This document shows positions 1 to 8,954 of a stretch of 64,000 nt of DNA, one piece after another. Location of the stretch: positions 1 through 64,000 of the forward strand of contig NZ_NCII01000019.1 in NCBI RefSeq assembly GCF_002256775.1. Direction: 5' to 3'. The notes under the pieces are model-generated. The model was not told the origin of the DNA. It saw only the letters and a program-made list of their open reading frames with translations, and searched no databases. Position 1 is the first letter of the stretch, and every line of letters starts with the position of its first letter. This stretch comes from Novosphingobium sp. 17-62-19 (GTDB taxonomy: Bacteria; Pseudomonadota; Alphaproteobacteria; Sphingomonadales; Sphingomonadaceae). The position numbers and the translations under genes were made by a program.

Positions 1-75
1 AAACGCGCCCCTCGCAGCCGTCAACGCCATGATTTATATGCGAAATATCACGATTACGACAGCGAAATCAGCGAC

Positions 76-744
76 TTACTTGGAGAATGTGGGTTCAGGC
101 AGGTTGAGACGGTCTGCGGTATCCTGCAGCGCATCTTCCATAGTGCGGCCCACCTTGATGCGGTCGGTTACCAGCTTGAATTCTTCACCCACCGGACCGG
201 GCAATTCGCTGGCAACAACGCCAAGCGTTTCCGTGACTGGAAGGCCCGAGCGGAGGCCGCGCACCAACAGATCCAGCGCATCGGGCAGGCGCGTGATGAA
301 GTTGTTGATGCGCTTGTTGATGGCCATGCCGACGATAAAATGGGGAAGGCCGGCACCAACCAACACCCCGGCGCCGAGCGCCAGCAGTGGAGCGCCGCTT
401 TTGACGAAGACCACCGCAGCAATGGCCAGTGCCAGACCGCCGCTGACATAGAGGTACTGCGTGAGCGTCCAGCCCTTGCCGGTGCGCTTGAGCCGCAGTT
501 CGAGCGCTTCAAGCCGTGAGCCTGAGCCGGCCAGTTTCATCGCGCCGGGTTTGCGGTTTGCGACCGTCTTTCGATACTGCGCCTCGACCTTGTCGACGGC
601 TTTGTCGGAGTGGCGGAAGCGCACCGATTGCAGGCGGCGTACACTCTCCTTGGAGGCCGATGGGCCGGAAAGGGCGGCATAGCCCAGCACCATCGCCAGC
701 ATCAGGCCGAATGCCATCACCACTAGCTGCAGAATGCTCGTCAT
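76..744 (-). CDS. tadB: TadB-like inner-membrane platform protein of the Tad pilus, C-terminally truncated
   Basis: Type II secretion F (GspF) family platform protein that would sit in the inner membrane and couple the Tad pilus motor to pilin extrusion. The 222 residues start with a hydrophobic segment (about residues 5–25), then a basic region, two further membrane segments (about 95–135), and the start of the T2SSF cytoplasmic domain (FITRLPDALDLLVRGLRSG, then RIKVGRTMEDALQ). Family members are around 320 residues; here the protein stops just after LNLPE, exactly where the conserved second half should begin, with a non-homologous tail PTFSK. It begins 66 nt after cpaE, where cpaF is normally found. 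Truncation by deletion, insertion or misassembly are all possible; only 75 bases are visible beyond the stop. Confidence 0.75.
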   Translation of the reverse strand: MTSILQLVVMAFGLMLAMVLGYAALSGPSASKESVRRLQSVRFRHSDKAVDKVEAQYRKTVANRKPGAMKLAGSGSRLEALELRLKRTGKGWTLTQYLYVSGGLALAIAAVVFVKSGAPLLALGAGVLVGAGLPHFIVGMAINKRINNFITRLPDALDLLVRGLRSGLPVTETLGVVASELPGPVGEEFKLVTDRIKVGRTMEDALQDTADRLNLPEPTFSK

Positions 745-810
745 CGCCGGTGCCTTCCTGTCATCTCAAACGTCCTATACGCCAATGGCCACATCTTTTC
801 AGGGAGAGGC

Positions 811-2082
811 TCAGGCGTTTGTCTTGGCCTTTGGTTTGGCCAGCATCTTCTTCAGATCGAACTTGCCCAGCAGCGATGCCTTGCGTGTATCGACGCCGGA
901 ATCTGCGGTGGTGCTGCCTTCATCGTCGACCGATCCGATCACCGCGTGTGCGATGTCGCGCACCATGCCCCCGGCTTTCGAGGCGCGGTTGGCTGCCACG
1001 AAGGTTTGGCCCAGCTTGGCCGCGTTCGATGCGCCTTTGATGTCATAGGGCACCATGAAGTTGATCTTGCGTTCGATCGAAGCTTCGAAATCGGCCTTGC
1101 TGATCTCGTTCGCCCCGGCCTGAACCTTGTTGGCGACGATGATGGGGCGGGCGTGGGCGGCATTGCTCTTTAGCCACGACAGCAGGCGGATCGCATCGCG
1201 CGCGCCTGAAAGCGTCAGTTCGGTGGCCACCACCACCACGTTTACGTCTGCCAGCAAATGCGGGAAATTGATCAGCATGTTGCGGGGCATGTCGATCACG
1301 GTCATCTCGAACGCTTGGCGGAATTCCTCCTCCAGTTGCACGAAGGCGCTGCCATCGGTCATCAGCGGCGAATTGATCGGCGCTTCGGCAGACAGGATCG
1401 CCAGATTGTCATTCGCGCGGATCATTGCGCGTTCGATGAACAAACCGTCGATGCGGCTGGGATTGTCGATCGCATCGGTCAACCCTCGGCCAGGCTCAAG
1501 ATCGAGCGTGAGGGCGCCGGTGCCGAAGTGCACGTCGAGATCGAGCAGCGCGGTGGGGAGCTTGTGATCGGTGCTGAACAGCCATGCCAGCGAAGTGGCC
1601 AGCGTGGAAGCGCCAACCCCGCCGCGCGTGCCGACCACGGCCATCGAGATGTGCTTGCGCGCTCCCATTGGATCGTGGCTTTTGGGTGCGGCAAAGATCG
1701 TCTGTGCCTGCATCATGGCATCACGGACTTGTCCGGGGTTGAGCGGCTTGAGCAGGTAGTCCTGAATGCCTGACGCGATCAGATCGCGATAGAGCCGCAC
1801 ATCATTGACCTGGCCCACCGCGATGACGACCGTACCCGGCTCGCACACTTCGGCCAGCGCGTTGATATCGTTCAGCGGATCGCCGCTTTCTGACAGATCG
1901 ACCATCAGGATGTTCGGGCTGGCGGTGATCGAAAGCGACTGGATTGCATTGCGCAATCCACCACGGTGGCACTTTTCCGGTGCCCAGCCCATGTCGACCA
2001 CGACCGAGCGAAGCACGTCCAGCGCTGTTTCGTCGCACATAAAGGCGGCGAAGGCGTCGCGGGTAGAATTCTTCAGGCTCAT
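811..2082 (-). CDS. cpaE: CpaE/TadZ-like pilus assembly ATPase
   Basis: TadZ/CpaE family protein that localises the Tad pilus machine to the pole. Of 423 residues, about 1–130 form a receiver-like domain (ILMVDLSESGDP and the KPL motif near residue 112), and about 145–390 form a MinD/ParA-like ATPase with a deviant Walker A GTRGGVGAST at 151–160 and a switch-like LDLDVHFG segment. Two nucleotides separate it from cpaD upstream, so the genes are co-transcribed. Downstream, tadB follows directly where cpaF would be expected. Length and domain order are normal for sphingomonad CpaE. Confidence 0.9.
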   Translation of the reverse strand: MSLKNSTRDAFAAFMCDETALDVLRSVVVDMGWAPEKCHRGGLRNAIQSLSITASPNILMVDLSESGDPLNDINALAEVCEPGTVVIAVGQVNDVRLYRDLIASGIQDYLLKPLNPGQVRDAMMQAQTIFAAPKSHDPMGARKHISMAVVGTRGGVGASTLATSLAWLFSTDHKLPTALLDLDVHFGTGALTLDLEPGRGLTDAIDNPSRIDGLFIERAMIRANDNLAILSAEAPINSPLMTDGSAFVQLEEEFRQAFEMTVIDMPRNMLINFPHLLADVNVVVVATELTLSGARDAIRLLSWLKSNAAHARPIIVANKVQAGANEISKADFEASIERKINFMVPYDIKGASNAAKLGQTFVAANRASKAGGMVRDIAHAVIGSVDDEGSTTADSGVDTRKASLLGKFDLKKMLAKPKAKTNA

Positions 2083-2084
2083 GA

Positions 2085-2765
2085 TCAGTTTCCTCCGCCG
2101 CCGCCGCCGCCGCTGCCGCTGTTTGAAGTTGCATTGCTTCTCAGGCCACCTTCACCCGTGGGTTTTGCCGCACGGTAGCTGTCGATGGCCTTTGTGCCGC
2201 TCATCACCACAGTCTCGCCAGTGCCGGACGCACCCTGGACGAGGTGTTCCTTGTCGGCGACCATCGCGGCGAGATTGCTGTTGATGGCGCAGCCGAAGTT
2301 CGAACTGGTCTTGTTGCTCATCGAGAAGTCTGACTTGGCCGACCAATCGGGACATCCGGGGACCGAAGCCTTGGCCCGCGTCACCACGATGCGCGCGCCA
2401 CCTGCCGAGACATAGCCCGGCGTCATTGGCGCAGGCCCGTCGACATACATGCCCCACCGTCCCGCCACGGCATCAATCGATGCCACTGTGGCCTTTGATT
2501 GGAGTGGATCGTCCAGCGCGATCTTGTCGCCATATTTCAGGCCAAGGCTTTCGAACCAACCTGCAAGGCGGCGCTGTTCGGTGATAGAAAGGCCACCGCC
2601 GGGCAGGGTTTCAATGTCGAAGACAAAGCGGTCACGCTCTACCACTGGCTGGTGGACCGAGTTAAGCATACGGTTTTCCGCCACGTTTGCCGAGCAGGCC
2701 GAGAGTGTTACGGCGAGCGAAAGGGCGAGCGCTGCGGTTGCGCTGCGATTGAGAGTGTTACGCAT
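2085..2765 (-). CDS. cpaD: CpaD-family pilus biogenesis lipoprotein
   Basis: CpaD family outer-membrane lipoprotein of the Tad pilus. The chosen start gives a signal peptide ending in a lipobox, LSACS at about residue 22–26, preceded by a hydrophobic stretch rich in Ala and Leu. The body carries the family segment around ERDRFVFDIET and a Cys-containing C-terminal half (GCPDWS, FGCAINSNLA). An earlier GTG at 2783 overlaps the cpaC stop, but AAAGGGAA lies just before the ATG at 2765, which fits the signal peptide better. The extreme C-terminus is an odd low-complexity tail of seven glycines, encoded by a run of GGN codons. Confidence 0.85.
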   Translation of the reverse strand: MRNTLNRSATAALALSLAVTLSACSANVAENRMLNSVHQPVVERDRFVFDIETLPGGGLSITEQRRLAGWFESLGLKYGDKIALDDPLQSKATVASIDAVAGRWGMYVDGPAPMTPGYVSAGGARIVVTRAKASVPGCPDWSAKSDFSMSNKTSSNFGCAINSNLAAMVADKEHLVQGASGTGETVVMSGTKAIDSYRAAKPTGEGGLRSNATSNSGSGGGGGGGN

Positions 2766-2779
2766 AGCGGTTCCCTTTC

Positions 2780-4348
2780 TCACTGAACGCTGAAGCCGGG
2801 CTGCGCGCTGGCAACCTGGTTGTCCTTGCGGCGGTCTGCATCAAGAGCGCCGACTTTGGGGCCTGACTGGACAGAGCCTTCCCTTTCGGTCGGCTTGGGC
2901 CGATCACCACCGGTCACTCCGTCTTGATCCATGTTGCCAAACAGCCGCTGGAGATCGTTGGGGCTGCGGAAGCCATCGGTCGGCAGCTTGATGTCATTGG
3001 CATTGACCGGGTTGACGAGGTACGGCGTCACCACGATCACCAGTTCGGTCTCACCCTTGCGGTAGGCGGTGGAACGGAACAGCGACCCCAGGATCGGAAT
3101 GTCGCCTACGCCCGGCATTTTGGTCAGTGTGTTCTGCGCATTGTTGCTGAGCAGACCTGCGATCATGAACGACTGGCCCGAGCCGAGTTCCACCGTGGTT
3201 TCGGCACGGCGAACCGTCAGAGCCGGAATTTCTATGCTGTCGAGCCTGAGCGCGCCAGTGCTGGAAAGCTCCGAAACTTCAGGCCGTACGCGGATCGAGA
3301 TGCGACCGTTGGCCAGTACCGTGGGGGTGTAGGCAAGGCTGACACCGTATTTCTTGTATTCGATCGAGGTGGTGCCCAGCCCTTGCGAAACCGGGATCGG
3401 ATATTCGCCGCCCGCAAGGAAATCAGCCGTCTCGCCCGAAATCGCAGTCAGGTTCGGCTCAGACAGCGTCGTCACCAGACCCAGCGTTTCACCCGCGTCA
3501 AGCGCGCCGAGCAGATCAAGGCCGAGCAACTTGCCCATGCCGGATATCGTGGTACCGCCAGCCGCTGCGCTAACCGCAGTGCCTGGCGTCAGAACCAAAT
3601 TCGGCGTCGCGCCTGTCGGGTCGGGGATGTATCCGCCGACGGCCACGTTACCGCCACCAACGCCAAATGGCAGGCGAGGGTCCGTGTTGAATGTCGAACC
3701 GATAGCGCGGCCCTGCCCAACGCCGAACTTGATCCCGCCCGTTCCATCGATCGTGGTCAGGTTTACGCCGATATTGCGCACCAGTGAGCGACTCACCTCG
3801 GCAAACTTGACGTGCAGGCTGACCTGCAAGGGGGTTGCCATTTTGAGGCGGCTGATCACGTTGGTCTTGTCACCGACGAAGGCTTTGACCAGACGTTCGG
3901 CCTCTGCTGCATCTTCGGGCGCGGCGACTGTACCGGTAAGCAGGACCGTGCCGTTCATGGTGGCGACGTTGACGCGCGCCTCGGGCATGGCAAGGTTTAG
4001 CATCTGATCGATCGAATCGAGGTTGTTGCCGACGCGGATGTTGGCGGACCACACCACGGCGCCCTGGGCGTTGCTGGCGTATACAGTGGTTTCACCACCG
4101 GCCTTGCCGAACACATAGAGCTGATTGGCAGACTTGACCTGCACGTCGGCGATTTCGTCGTTGGCGACGAATACGTCAGCCATGCGGCCCGGAACCGTTA
4201 CCAGCTCACCGCGTCCGATCGAGATCGTGACGGTGCGCGCCGGACTGGTCGTGCTTTGTGCCTGAAGCGTAGCCGAGGTGGGGACCAGCGCCAGCGGCGT
4301 GACGATCATCGCAGCCGAAACAAGCGTGGTGGAAAGACGGCGTTTCAT
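2780..4348 (-). CDS. cpaC: CpaC/RcpA secretin of the Tad pilus
   Basis: Outer-membrane secretin through which the Flp pilus leaves the cell. The 522 residues open with a signal peptide (MKRRLSTT, cleaved near AQS), then an N-terminal pilus-secretin domain (TISIGRGELVTVPG), a BON-type domain (about 120–180), and the secretin core with the conserved C-terminal block (MPGVGDIPILGSLFRS, then VIVVTPYLV). The start at 4348 is preferred over a TTG at 4396 that touches the cpaB stop, because a GAAGGGC element precedes it and the signal peptide then starts correctly. Lies 44 nt downstream of cpaB in the same operon. Confidence 0.9.
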   Translation of the reverse strand: MKRRLSTTLVSAAMIVTPLALVPTSATLQAQSTTSPARTVTISIGRGELVTVPGRMADVFVANDEIADVQVKSANQLYVFGKAGGETTVYASNAQGAVVWSANIRVGNNLDSIDQMLNLAMPEARVNVATMNGTVLLTGTVAAPEDAAEAERLVKAFVGDKTNVISRLKMATPLQVSLHVKFAEVSRSLVRNIGVNLTTIDGTGGIKFGVGQGRAIGSTFNTDPRLPFGVGGGNVAVGGYIPDPTGATPNLVLTPGTAVSAAAGGTTISGMGKLLGLDLLGALDAGETLGLVTTLSEPNLTAISGETADFLAGGEYPIPVSQGLGTTSIEYKKYGVSLAYTPTVLANGRISIRVRPEVSELSSTGALRLDSIEIPALTVRRAETTVELGSGQSFMIAGLLSNNAQNTLTKMPGVGDIPILGSLFRSTAYRKGETELVIVVTPYLVNPVNANDIKLPTDGFRSPNDLQRLFGNMDQDGVTGGDRPKPTEREGSVQSGPKVGALDADRRKDNQVASAQPGFSVQ

Positions 4349-4392
4349 GGGTGTGCCCTTCAAAGTCGGGTTCAGTCGTGACGCGCTCATGG

Positions 4393-5406
4393 TCAATTGC
4401 CCCCCAGCGAGACGTCTTCGGTCTTGTCACCGCGAGTCACACGCACCACAGGACCGGTCTTTACAGGGGCGGCGTTGCTGCCCGACCGTGGACCCTCGTA
4501 AGATGGGCCGCTCGAAGGAGCCCTCGCCACTGGCGCGGTCGAACGCTGGAAGCGCGAGACATCTGCGCCAGTCGAGACGCTGGGCTTGGATGCTTCAATC
4601 GGGCGGTTCATTGCCTGCTTGAGCAGGGCTTCTTCCTGCAGCTTGCTGACACCGGCAGGGATTTTGATATCGCCTGAAGCAATCGCCTGTTCCAGTTCCG
4701 CCGTGTTATCGGCCAGCGAGCGCAGCGAGAGGCTGATTGTCCCGATGGTCTGGGCCACCGCAACCTTTTCGGCAATCTTGGGGGTCACTTCGAGCGTGAC
4801 TGTGCTGAACGTGCGGACGCGGGTCTTCCCTTCAACCATGACCTGTTCGGTCGACTGGTCGGTGGCGAGCACGCGCAGGTTCTTGAGGAAGGTTTCCGAA
4901 GCCCTGAGCGGAACACCATCGCCCTGGCTCTTGACCGTCTGGGTCAGTACAAGGTCGATATGGTCACCGGGGAAGACAAAGCCAGCAACACCGGTACGGG
5001 CCGAAACCGGAATGGTCACTGCCCGCATCCCCGGCCCGAGCGCTGCGGCAAGGAAGCCGCGGTCTCCGGGCGATACGAGATTGCCCTTGGTCACCGGTTC
5101 ACCGGCCGTGATCGGATTGCGGACAACGGTGCCGAGCAGCTTCTGGAGGTCGGCCTCGCCCTCAAGGAAGTAGGCGTCCTGCACCATGTCTTTGGGCCAA
5201 GCTTGGAAGTTGATGGAATCGGCCGAGATGATCGTGCCCACGGGCAGTGCGCGCTGGGCGACAAGGACCTTGGCCCCCATCGGCACCTTGGCCGCGGCTT
5301 CTGCCTGCGGCGTCGAAGCGTCGGCGAAAAGGCTCCTGGCAGCGAAGGCCGTGCCGATCGCGACGATCAGCGCCCCCACCAGCAGCATCAGCTTTCTCTT
5401 GTCCAT
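4393..5406 (-). CDS. cpaB: CpaB/RcpC periplasmic pilus assembly protein
   Basis: Flp pilus assembly protein CpaB, anchored in the inner membrane and facing the periplasm. An N-terminal membrane anchor (about residues 5–25, LMLLVGALIVAIGTAFA) is followed by a SAF domain (about 45–115, VLVAQRALPVGTIISADS and VRNPITAGEPVTKGNLV) and the RcpC/CpaB domain (about 125–235, including VFPGDHIDLVL). The last 80 residues are proline/serine-rich and probably disordered. 337 residues is a normal length. The gene lies 73 nt downstream of the prepilin peptidase gene and heads the cpaB-C-D-E run. Confidence 0.9.
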   Translation of the reverse strand: MDKRKLMLLVGALIVAIGTAFAARSLFADASTPQAEAAAKVPMGAKVLVAQRALPVGTIISADSINFQAWPKDMVQDAYFLEGEADLQKLLGTVVRNPITAGEPVTKGNLVSPGDRGFLAAALGPGMRAVTIPVSARTGVAGFVFPGDHIDLVLTQTVKSQGDGVPLRASETFLKNLRVLATDQSTEQVMVEGKTRVRTFSTVTLEVTPKIAEKVAVAQTIGTISLSLRSLADNTAELEQAIASGDIKIPAGVSKLQEEALLKQAMNRPIEASKPSVSTGADVSRFQRSTAPVARAPSSGPSYEGPRSGSNAAPVKTGPVVRVTRGDKTEDVSLGGN

Positions 5407-5479
5407 GACTACTTGTCCCGCCCGTTAAAGTCCCGCCCGCATGTCTCGGGCAAAATGGTTAAGAATTGTGATATTGTGT

Positions 5480-5980
5480 TCATGCGCCTGTCATGGAGCG
5501 CCATCCGGCCTCCAGCACGGGAGCCAGCGTGATCAGACCCGCAGCAGCGATGGCCACACCGTAGGGGATCTTTGCATCGCGGCGGCGCGTCATCATGAAG
5601 TGCCACATCGCCATCAGGATCGTGAGCACGCCGCCAATCAGCGACATGATCACAAGCAGTTTCACGAAGCTCATCGGTGCCAGCCAAAGCGCCAGCGCGG
5701 CCAGCAGCTTCACATCGCCGCCGCCCATAAGCTTCAGTGCGAACAATCCTGCCAGAACCACAAAGGCCAGCAATGCCACGCCCACCATCATCGCCACGTC
5801 CGGCCACAGCGAGAGACCGGCAGCCCACCAATAGGCGGGCGCGCTCAGCGCAATCGCGGCGGTCAGCCAGTTGTCGATCTGGCGGCGGCGGATATCGGTG
5901 AAGGCGGCAACCAGCAGTGCGATTGCCAAGGCCCCAACCAATCCGTAAACGATGAAGTTCCCCTGCATGGTTCGGGGCAT
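5480..5980 (-). CDS. cpaA: CpaA/TadV prepilin peptidase
   Basis: Small type IV prepilin (A24) peptidase that cleaves Flp pilin leader peptides at the inner membrane. It has the two catalytic aspartates of the family: one in AFTDIRRRQ near the N-terminus and one in the GGGDVK motif about 60 residues later, set between several hydrophobic helices. It is short (about 166 residues), as for TadV/CpaA enzymes, which lack the methyltransferase domain. Possible starts are TTG 5989, ATG 5980 and ATG 5968; none has a strong ribosome site, so the exact start is uncertain. No flp pilin gene is next to it, so pilin must be encoded elsewhere. Confidence 0.88.
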   Translation of the reverse strand: MPRTMQGNFIVYGLVGALAIALLVAAFTDIRRRQIDNWLTAAIALSAPAYWWAAGLSLWPDVAMMVGVALLAFVVLAGLFALKLMGGGDVKLLAALALWLAPMSFVKLLVIMSLIGGVLTILMAMWHFMMTRRRDAKIPYGVAIAAAGLITLAPVLEAGWRSMTGA

Positions 5981-6043
5981 ACGGGACAATCACTTACCAA
6001 ACGGTAACCAAACCTTGGCGCGGAATTGCGCAGGAGCAGGCGC

Positions 6044-7042
6044 TTGGGACTCGATTTCGATAGGGCAGGACAGATTGATCGCAGGGCGATTCCGCCTGCC
6101 GCGCACGAAGCGATATGGCACGCGCCCGATGGCCATGGAATCCGCCGGATAGACTGGCCGGGCCTTGCAGCAGAGCCGGGCGAGGGCGGCCCGCGCGGGT
6201 CACTCCTGTTCCTTCCTGGACGCGGTGATTTCTATGAGAAGTATCTGGAATCTCTGGATTACTGGCACAACCAAGGTTGGCGCATAACCGCACTGGACTG
6301 GCGCGGGCAGGCAGGTTCCGGCAGGCTGGCCGCTGACCCCGATACCGGCCATGTCAGTGACTTTTCGATCTGGGTAGACGACCTCGCGGCCTTCTGGGCA
6401 GACTGGGTTAAGACCACACCTGCGCCTCATGTAATCGTCGGTCATTCCATGGGTGGGCACTTGGTTCTGCGTAGTGTCTCGGAAAAAAGAATTAACCCTG
6501 TTGCGGTGGTGTTGAGCGCGCCCATGCTCGGCTTTCTCACACCGGGGCCGAATCGGGTGCTGCACAAGGTGGCCGAGGCGATGTGCCGATTCGGCGATCC
6601 CGAACGACCGGCATGGAAGATCAGCGAAAAGCCGGGTACGACGCTAGCCGCGCGCAATACGCTGCTGACTCATGACGAGGCTCGCTATGCCGACGAGGCG
6701 CACTGGAAGGCGACGCGCTCGTTCCTTGGGCTGGGGCCGGGCTCGTGGCGTTGGGTCGAGCGCGCCTATGCCTCGATGCTGGCGCTTGATGCACCGGGGA
6801 TGCTTGAGCGGGTCGAACAGCCTGTCCTGCTACTTTCTGCCAGGTACGATGGCCTGGTCTCATCGCGCGCCATCGACAAGGCCGCGCGCCGTCTGCCGCG
6901 GGCGCAGTTGACCGTATGGGGGCGCGAGGCGCGGCACGAGCTGCTGCGCGAAGCTGACGCGGTGCGCGACAAGGTGATCCGCACCATCGACGATTTCCTT
7001 GATCGGCTGGCCCCTGCGCCTGAGGAGTCCGAAATCGCGTGA
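6044..7042 (+). CDS. alpha/beta hydrolase, lysophospholipase-like
   Basis: Serine hydrolase of the alpha/beta fold, similar in layout to monoacylglycerol lipase/lysophospholipase L2 (PldB-like). The nucleophile elbow GHSMGG places the catalytic Ser at about residue 135. An oxyanion-side segment LFLPGRGDFYEKY and the strand ALDWRGQAGSG precede it. The C-terminal PVLLLSARYDGLV segment supplies the likely Asp, and RHELLREAD the His. The start is taken as TTG at 6044 because AGGAG lies 7 nt before it; a TTG at 6026 is in frame but lacks a ribosome site. It overlaps the next gene by 4 nt and is divergent from the pilus operon. Substrate unknown. Confidence 0.85.
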   Translation: MGLDFDRAGQIDRRAIPPAAHEAIWHAPDGHGIRRIDWPGLAAEPGEGGPRGSLLFLPGRGDFYEKYLESLDYWHNQGWRITALDWRGQAGSGRLAADPDTGHVSDFSIWVDDLAAFWADWVKTTPAPHVIVGHSMGGHLVLRSVSEKRINPVAVVLSAPMLGFLTPGPNRVLHKVAEAMCRFGDPERPAWKISEKPGTTLAARNTLLTHDEARYADEAHWKATRSFLGLGPGSWRWVERAYASMLALDAPGMLERVEQPVLLLSARYDGLVSSRAIDKAARRLPRAQLTVWGREARHELLREADAVRDKVIRTIDDFLDRLAPAPEESEIA

Positions 7043-8148
7043 ACGGGCTTGTTGGGGACTTTGACATTGCAATCATCGGAGCAGGGATGGCAGGCGCCAG
7101 CCTTGCCGCCGAATGCGCGCCCCATGCGCGCGTGCTGCTGGTAGAGGCCGAGGATACCCCCGGCTATCACACGACCGGCCGCTCCGCCGCGTTCTGGGAA
7201 GAGACATATGGCGGGCCGGCGGTGGTCCCGCTTACGATGGCCTCCGGGCATTTCCTGCGCGAGGGCGGGTTTCTGGCTCCGCGCGGTGGGCTCAATATCG
7301 GGCAGGCGGCAGACCGGGCCAAGGTTGAAGCTTTCGTCGAGACGTTCACAGCACTGGGTGCAACGCTGCATCTGCAAAGCCGCGCAGAGATGGCCGCGCG
7401 CGTGCCGGGCTTGCGCGCGGATTGGGTGGTGGGCGCATGGGAACCGGGTTGTGCCGACATCGACGTGGCAGGACTGCACCAGCACTATCTTGCCGCATCG
7501 AAGCGCACTGGCAGCGTGCTGCGTGTCCGTGCGCGGGTGGAGCAGATCGAGCGCGAGGGAGATGGTTGGCGCATTGCATGGGCCTCGGGTGAAGCGCGCG
7601 CGGCTGTGATCGCCAACGCTGCCGGGGCATGGGCCGATGAACTCGCAAAGCTGGCTGGCGCAAAGCCACTTGGCATTGCCCCGCTGCGCCGCACGATCGT
7701 GCAGGTCCGCACCGATCCTGCGCCGCAAGACGATCTGCCACTGGTGCTGGGCATCAACGAGGACTTCTACTTCAAGCCACAAGGCGGACGCCTGTGGCTG
7801 TCCCCGCATGACGAAATCCCCGATGTGGCGGGCGATGCCGCGCCCGAGGAGCTTGACGTCGCCATCGCCATCGACCGGTTTGAACAGGTGGTGGATTGGA
7901 AGATCGGAGCGCTGGAACGCCGCTGGGCAGGCCTGCGCTCCTTCGCGCCGGATCGCCTGCCGGTCTATGGCTTTGACCCGGCGGTGCCCGGCCTCTTCTG
8001 GTTCGCAGGCCAAGGCGGCTTCGGCATCCAGACCGCGCCTGCTGCCGCGCGCCTTGCAGCCCAACTGCTGCTCGGCCAACCGCGGGACGAGCTGACGGCT
8101 GAGATCGACGCTGCCGCCTATTCGCCCGCACGCTTCGCAGCTGGATAG
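7039..8148 (+). CDS. FAD-dependent oxidoreductase (DAO family)
   Basis: Glycine/D-amino-acid-oxidase (DAO) family flavoenzyme of 369 residues. The N-terminus has the dinucleotide-binding fingerprint DIAIIGAGMAGASLA followed by an acidic strand end (LLVEAED) and the PGYHTTGRSAAFW segment seen in this family. The C-terminus has GLFWFAGQGGFGIQTAP, the second FAD-contacting motif. It begins with GTG inside the stop of the hydrolase (4-nt overlap), so the two are translationally coupled. The substrate cannot be read from sequence; amino-acid or sarcosine-like oxidation is the family norm. Confidence 0.85.
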   Translation: MNGLVGDFDIAIIGAGMAGASLAAECAPHARVLLVEAEDTPGYHTTGRSAAFWEETYGGPAVVPLTMASGHFLREGGFLAPRGGLNIGQAADRAKVEAFVETFTALGATLHLQSRAEMAARVPGLRADWVVGAWEPGCADIDVAGLHQHYLAASKRTGSVLRVRARVEQIEREGDGWRIAWASGEARAAVIANAAGAWADELAKLAGAKPLGIAPLRRTIVQVRTDPAPQDDLPLVLGINEDFYFKPQGGRLWLSPHDEIPDVAGDAAPEELDVAIAIDRFEQVVDWKIGALERRWAGLRSFAPDRLPVYGFDPAVPGLFWFAGQGGFGIQTAPAAARLAAQLLLGQPRDELTAEIDAAAYSPARFAAG

Positions 8149-8220
8149 GACCGGATTGGCGCTTTTTCGACCGCGTTTGCGTGATAGGTTCGGGGCGGGA
8201 TCAACCAAGGGGAATCACGA

Positions 8221-8402
8221 TGGCCCACCGTTTTGAAATCCGTAAGAACAAGGCCGGAGAGTTCGTTGCCTACTTCTGCTACAATAAGGAAACGATCTTC
8301 TGGACCGAAGGCTATTCCAGCAAAGCCAACGCGAAGAACGCGATTGAATCGGTCCTGAAAAACGGGCCAGGCGCTGAAGTGGTGGACACGACGGTAGAGT
8401 AA
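8221..8402 (+). CDS. DUF1508 (YegP-like) small protein
   Basis: Sixty-residue protein made of a single DUF1508 unit: FEIRKNKAGEFVAYFCYN, then SEGY-like EGYSSKANAKNAIESV. YegP of E. coli has two such units; many alphaproteobacterial members have one. The start is ATG 8221, preceded by AAGGGGAATC about 5 nt away; the frame is open further upstream but without a better start. The molecular role of the family is not established. It stands alone between the FAD oxidoreductase and a palindromic repeat. Confidence 0.85.
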
Positions 8403-8426
8403 GGGCCGCCCCTCAGCGCATCACTT

Positions 8427-8510
8427 GCGTCCCCGCGAAGGCGGGGGCCTCAGTCGTTTTACGCCGAGGTGTCGTAACACCACCGAGGCCCCCGCCTTCG
8501 CGGGGACGCA
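8427..8510 (+). repeat. interspersed palindromic repeat, family A (copy 1)
   Basis: Long inverted repeat: left arm GCGTCCCCGCGAAGGCGGGG plus GCCTC, right arm its reverse complement ending GCGGGGACGC, with about 34 nt between the arms. A second copy with the same arms is at 42905–42985. It fills the gap between two convergent genes (the DUF1508 gene and rnhA) and can fold into a strong hairpin that may also stop transcription. Confidence 0.85.
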
Positions 8511-8522
8511 GGGGTTCGTTGG

Positions 8523-8954
8523 CTAGGCCGCAATCGCTGCATCACTCGCCAGCTTGTCCACGCGTTCGTTTTCGGGGTGGCCATCGTGGCCTTTTACCCA
8601 GACCCATTCGATCTTGTGCGGGCGCACTACATCAACCAGCAAGCGCCAGAGGTCTTCGTTCTTGACCGGCTTGTTGTCGGCGGTTTTCCAGCCCTTTTTC
8701 TGCCAGCCGAAGATCCACTTGGTGATGCCGTCGATCACGTATTTGCTGTCGGTATGGAGCGTTACCTGGCAGGGCTGCTTAAGTGCCTGGAGCGCCTGGA
8801 TGGCCGCCATCAGTTCCATGCGGTTGTTGGTCGTGTCCTTTTCAGACCCCGCCAGTTCCCGCTCATGGTCGCCAATGCGCAGCAGCGCGCCCCAACCGCC
8901 TTTGCCGGGATTGCCCTTGCACGCACCGTCGGTGAAGATCTGGACGTGCTTCAT
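8523..8954 (-). CDS. rnhA: ribonuclease HI
   Basis: Ribonuclease H type 1, degrading RNA in RNA–DNA hybrids in the cytoplasm. All four carboxylates of the active site are visible in order: Asp in [11 protein letters not shown] (about residue 9), Glu in [10 protein letters not shown] (about 48), Asp in LHTDSKYVI (about 69) and Asp in ENERVDKLA near the C-terminus (about 133). 143 residues is normal. Its ATG overlaps the thrB stop by 4 nt, making it the last gene of an ispH-thrB-rnhA operon. Confidence 0.95.
   Translation of the reverse strand: MKHVQIFTDGACKGNPGKGGWGALLRIGDHERELAGSEKDTTNNRMELMAAIQALQALKQPCQVTLHTDSKYVIDGITKWIFGWQKKGWKTADNKPVKNEDLWRLLVDVVRPHKIEWVWVKGHDGHPENERVDKLASDAAIAA

Noticed and set aside
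744..811. 17-codon frame (MWPLAYRTFEMTGRHRR) whose stop overlaps the tadB start
   Set aside because: Looks like a coupled leader or a cpaF remnant, but does not resemble the CpaF C-terminus and is too short to support.
6001..6025. TTACCAAACGGTAACCAAACC direct repeat between cpaA and the hydrolase gene, considered as operator
   Set aside because: Two short imperfect copies, no known regulator site matched; CtrA boxes were looked for and not found.
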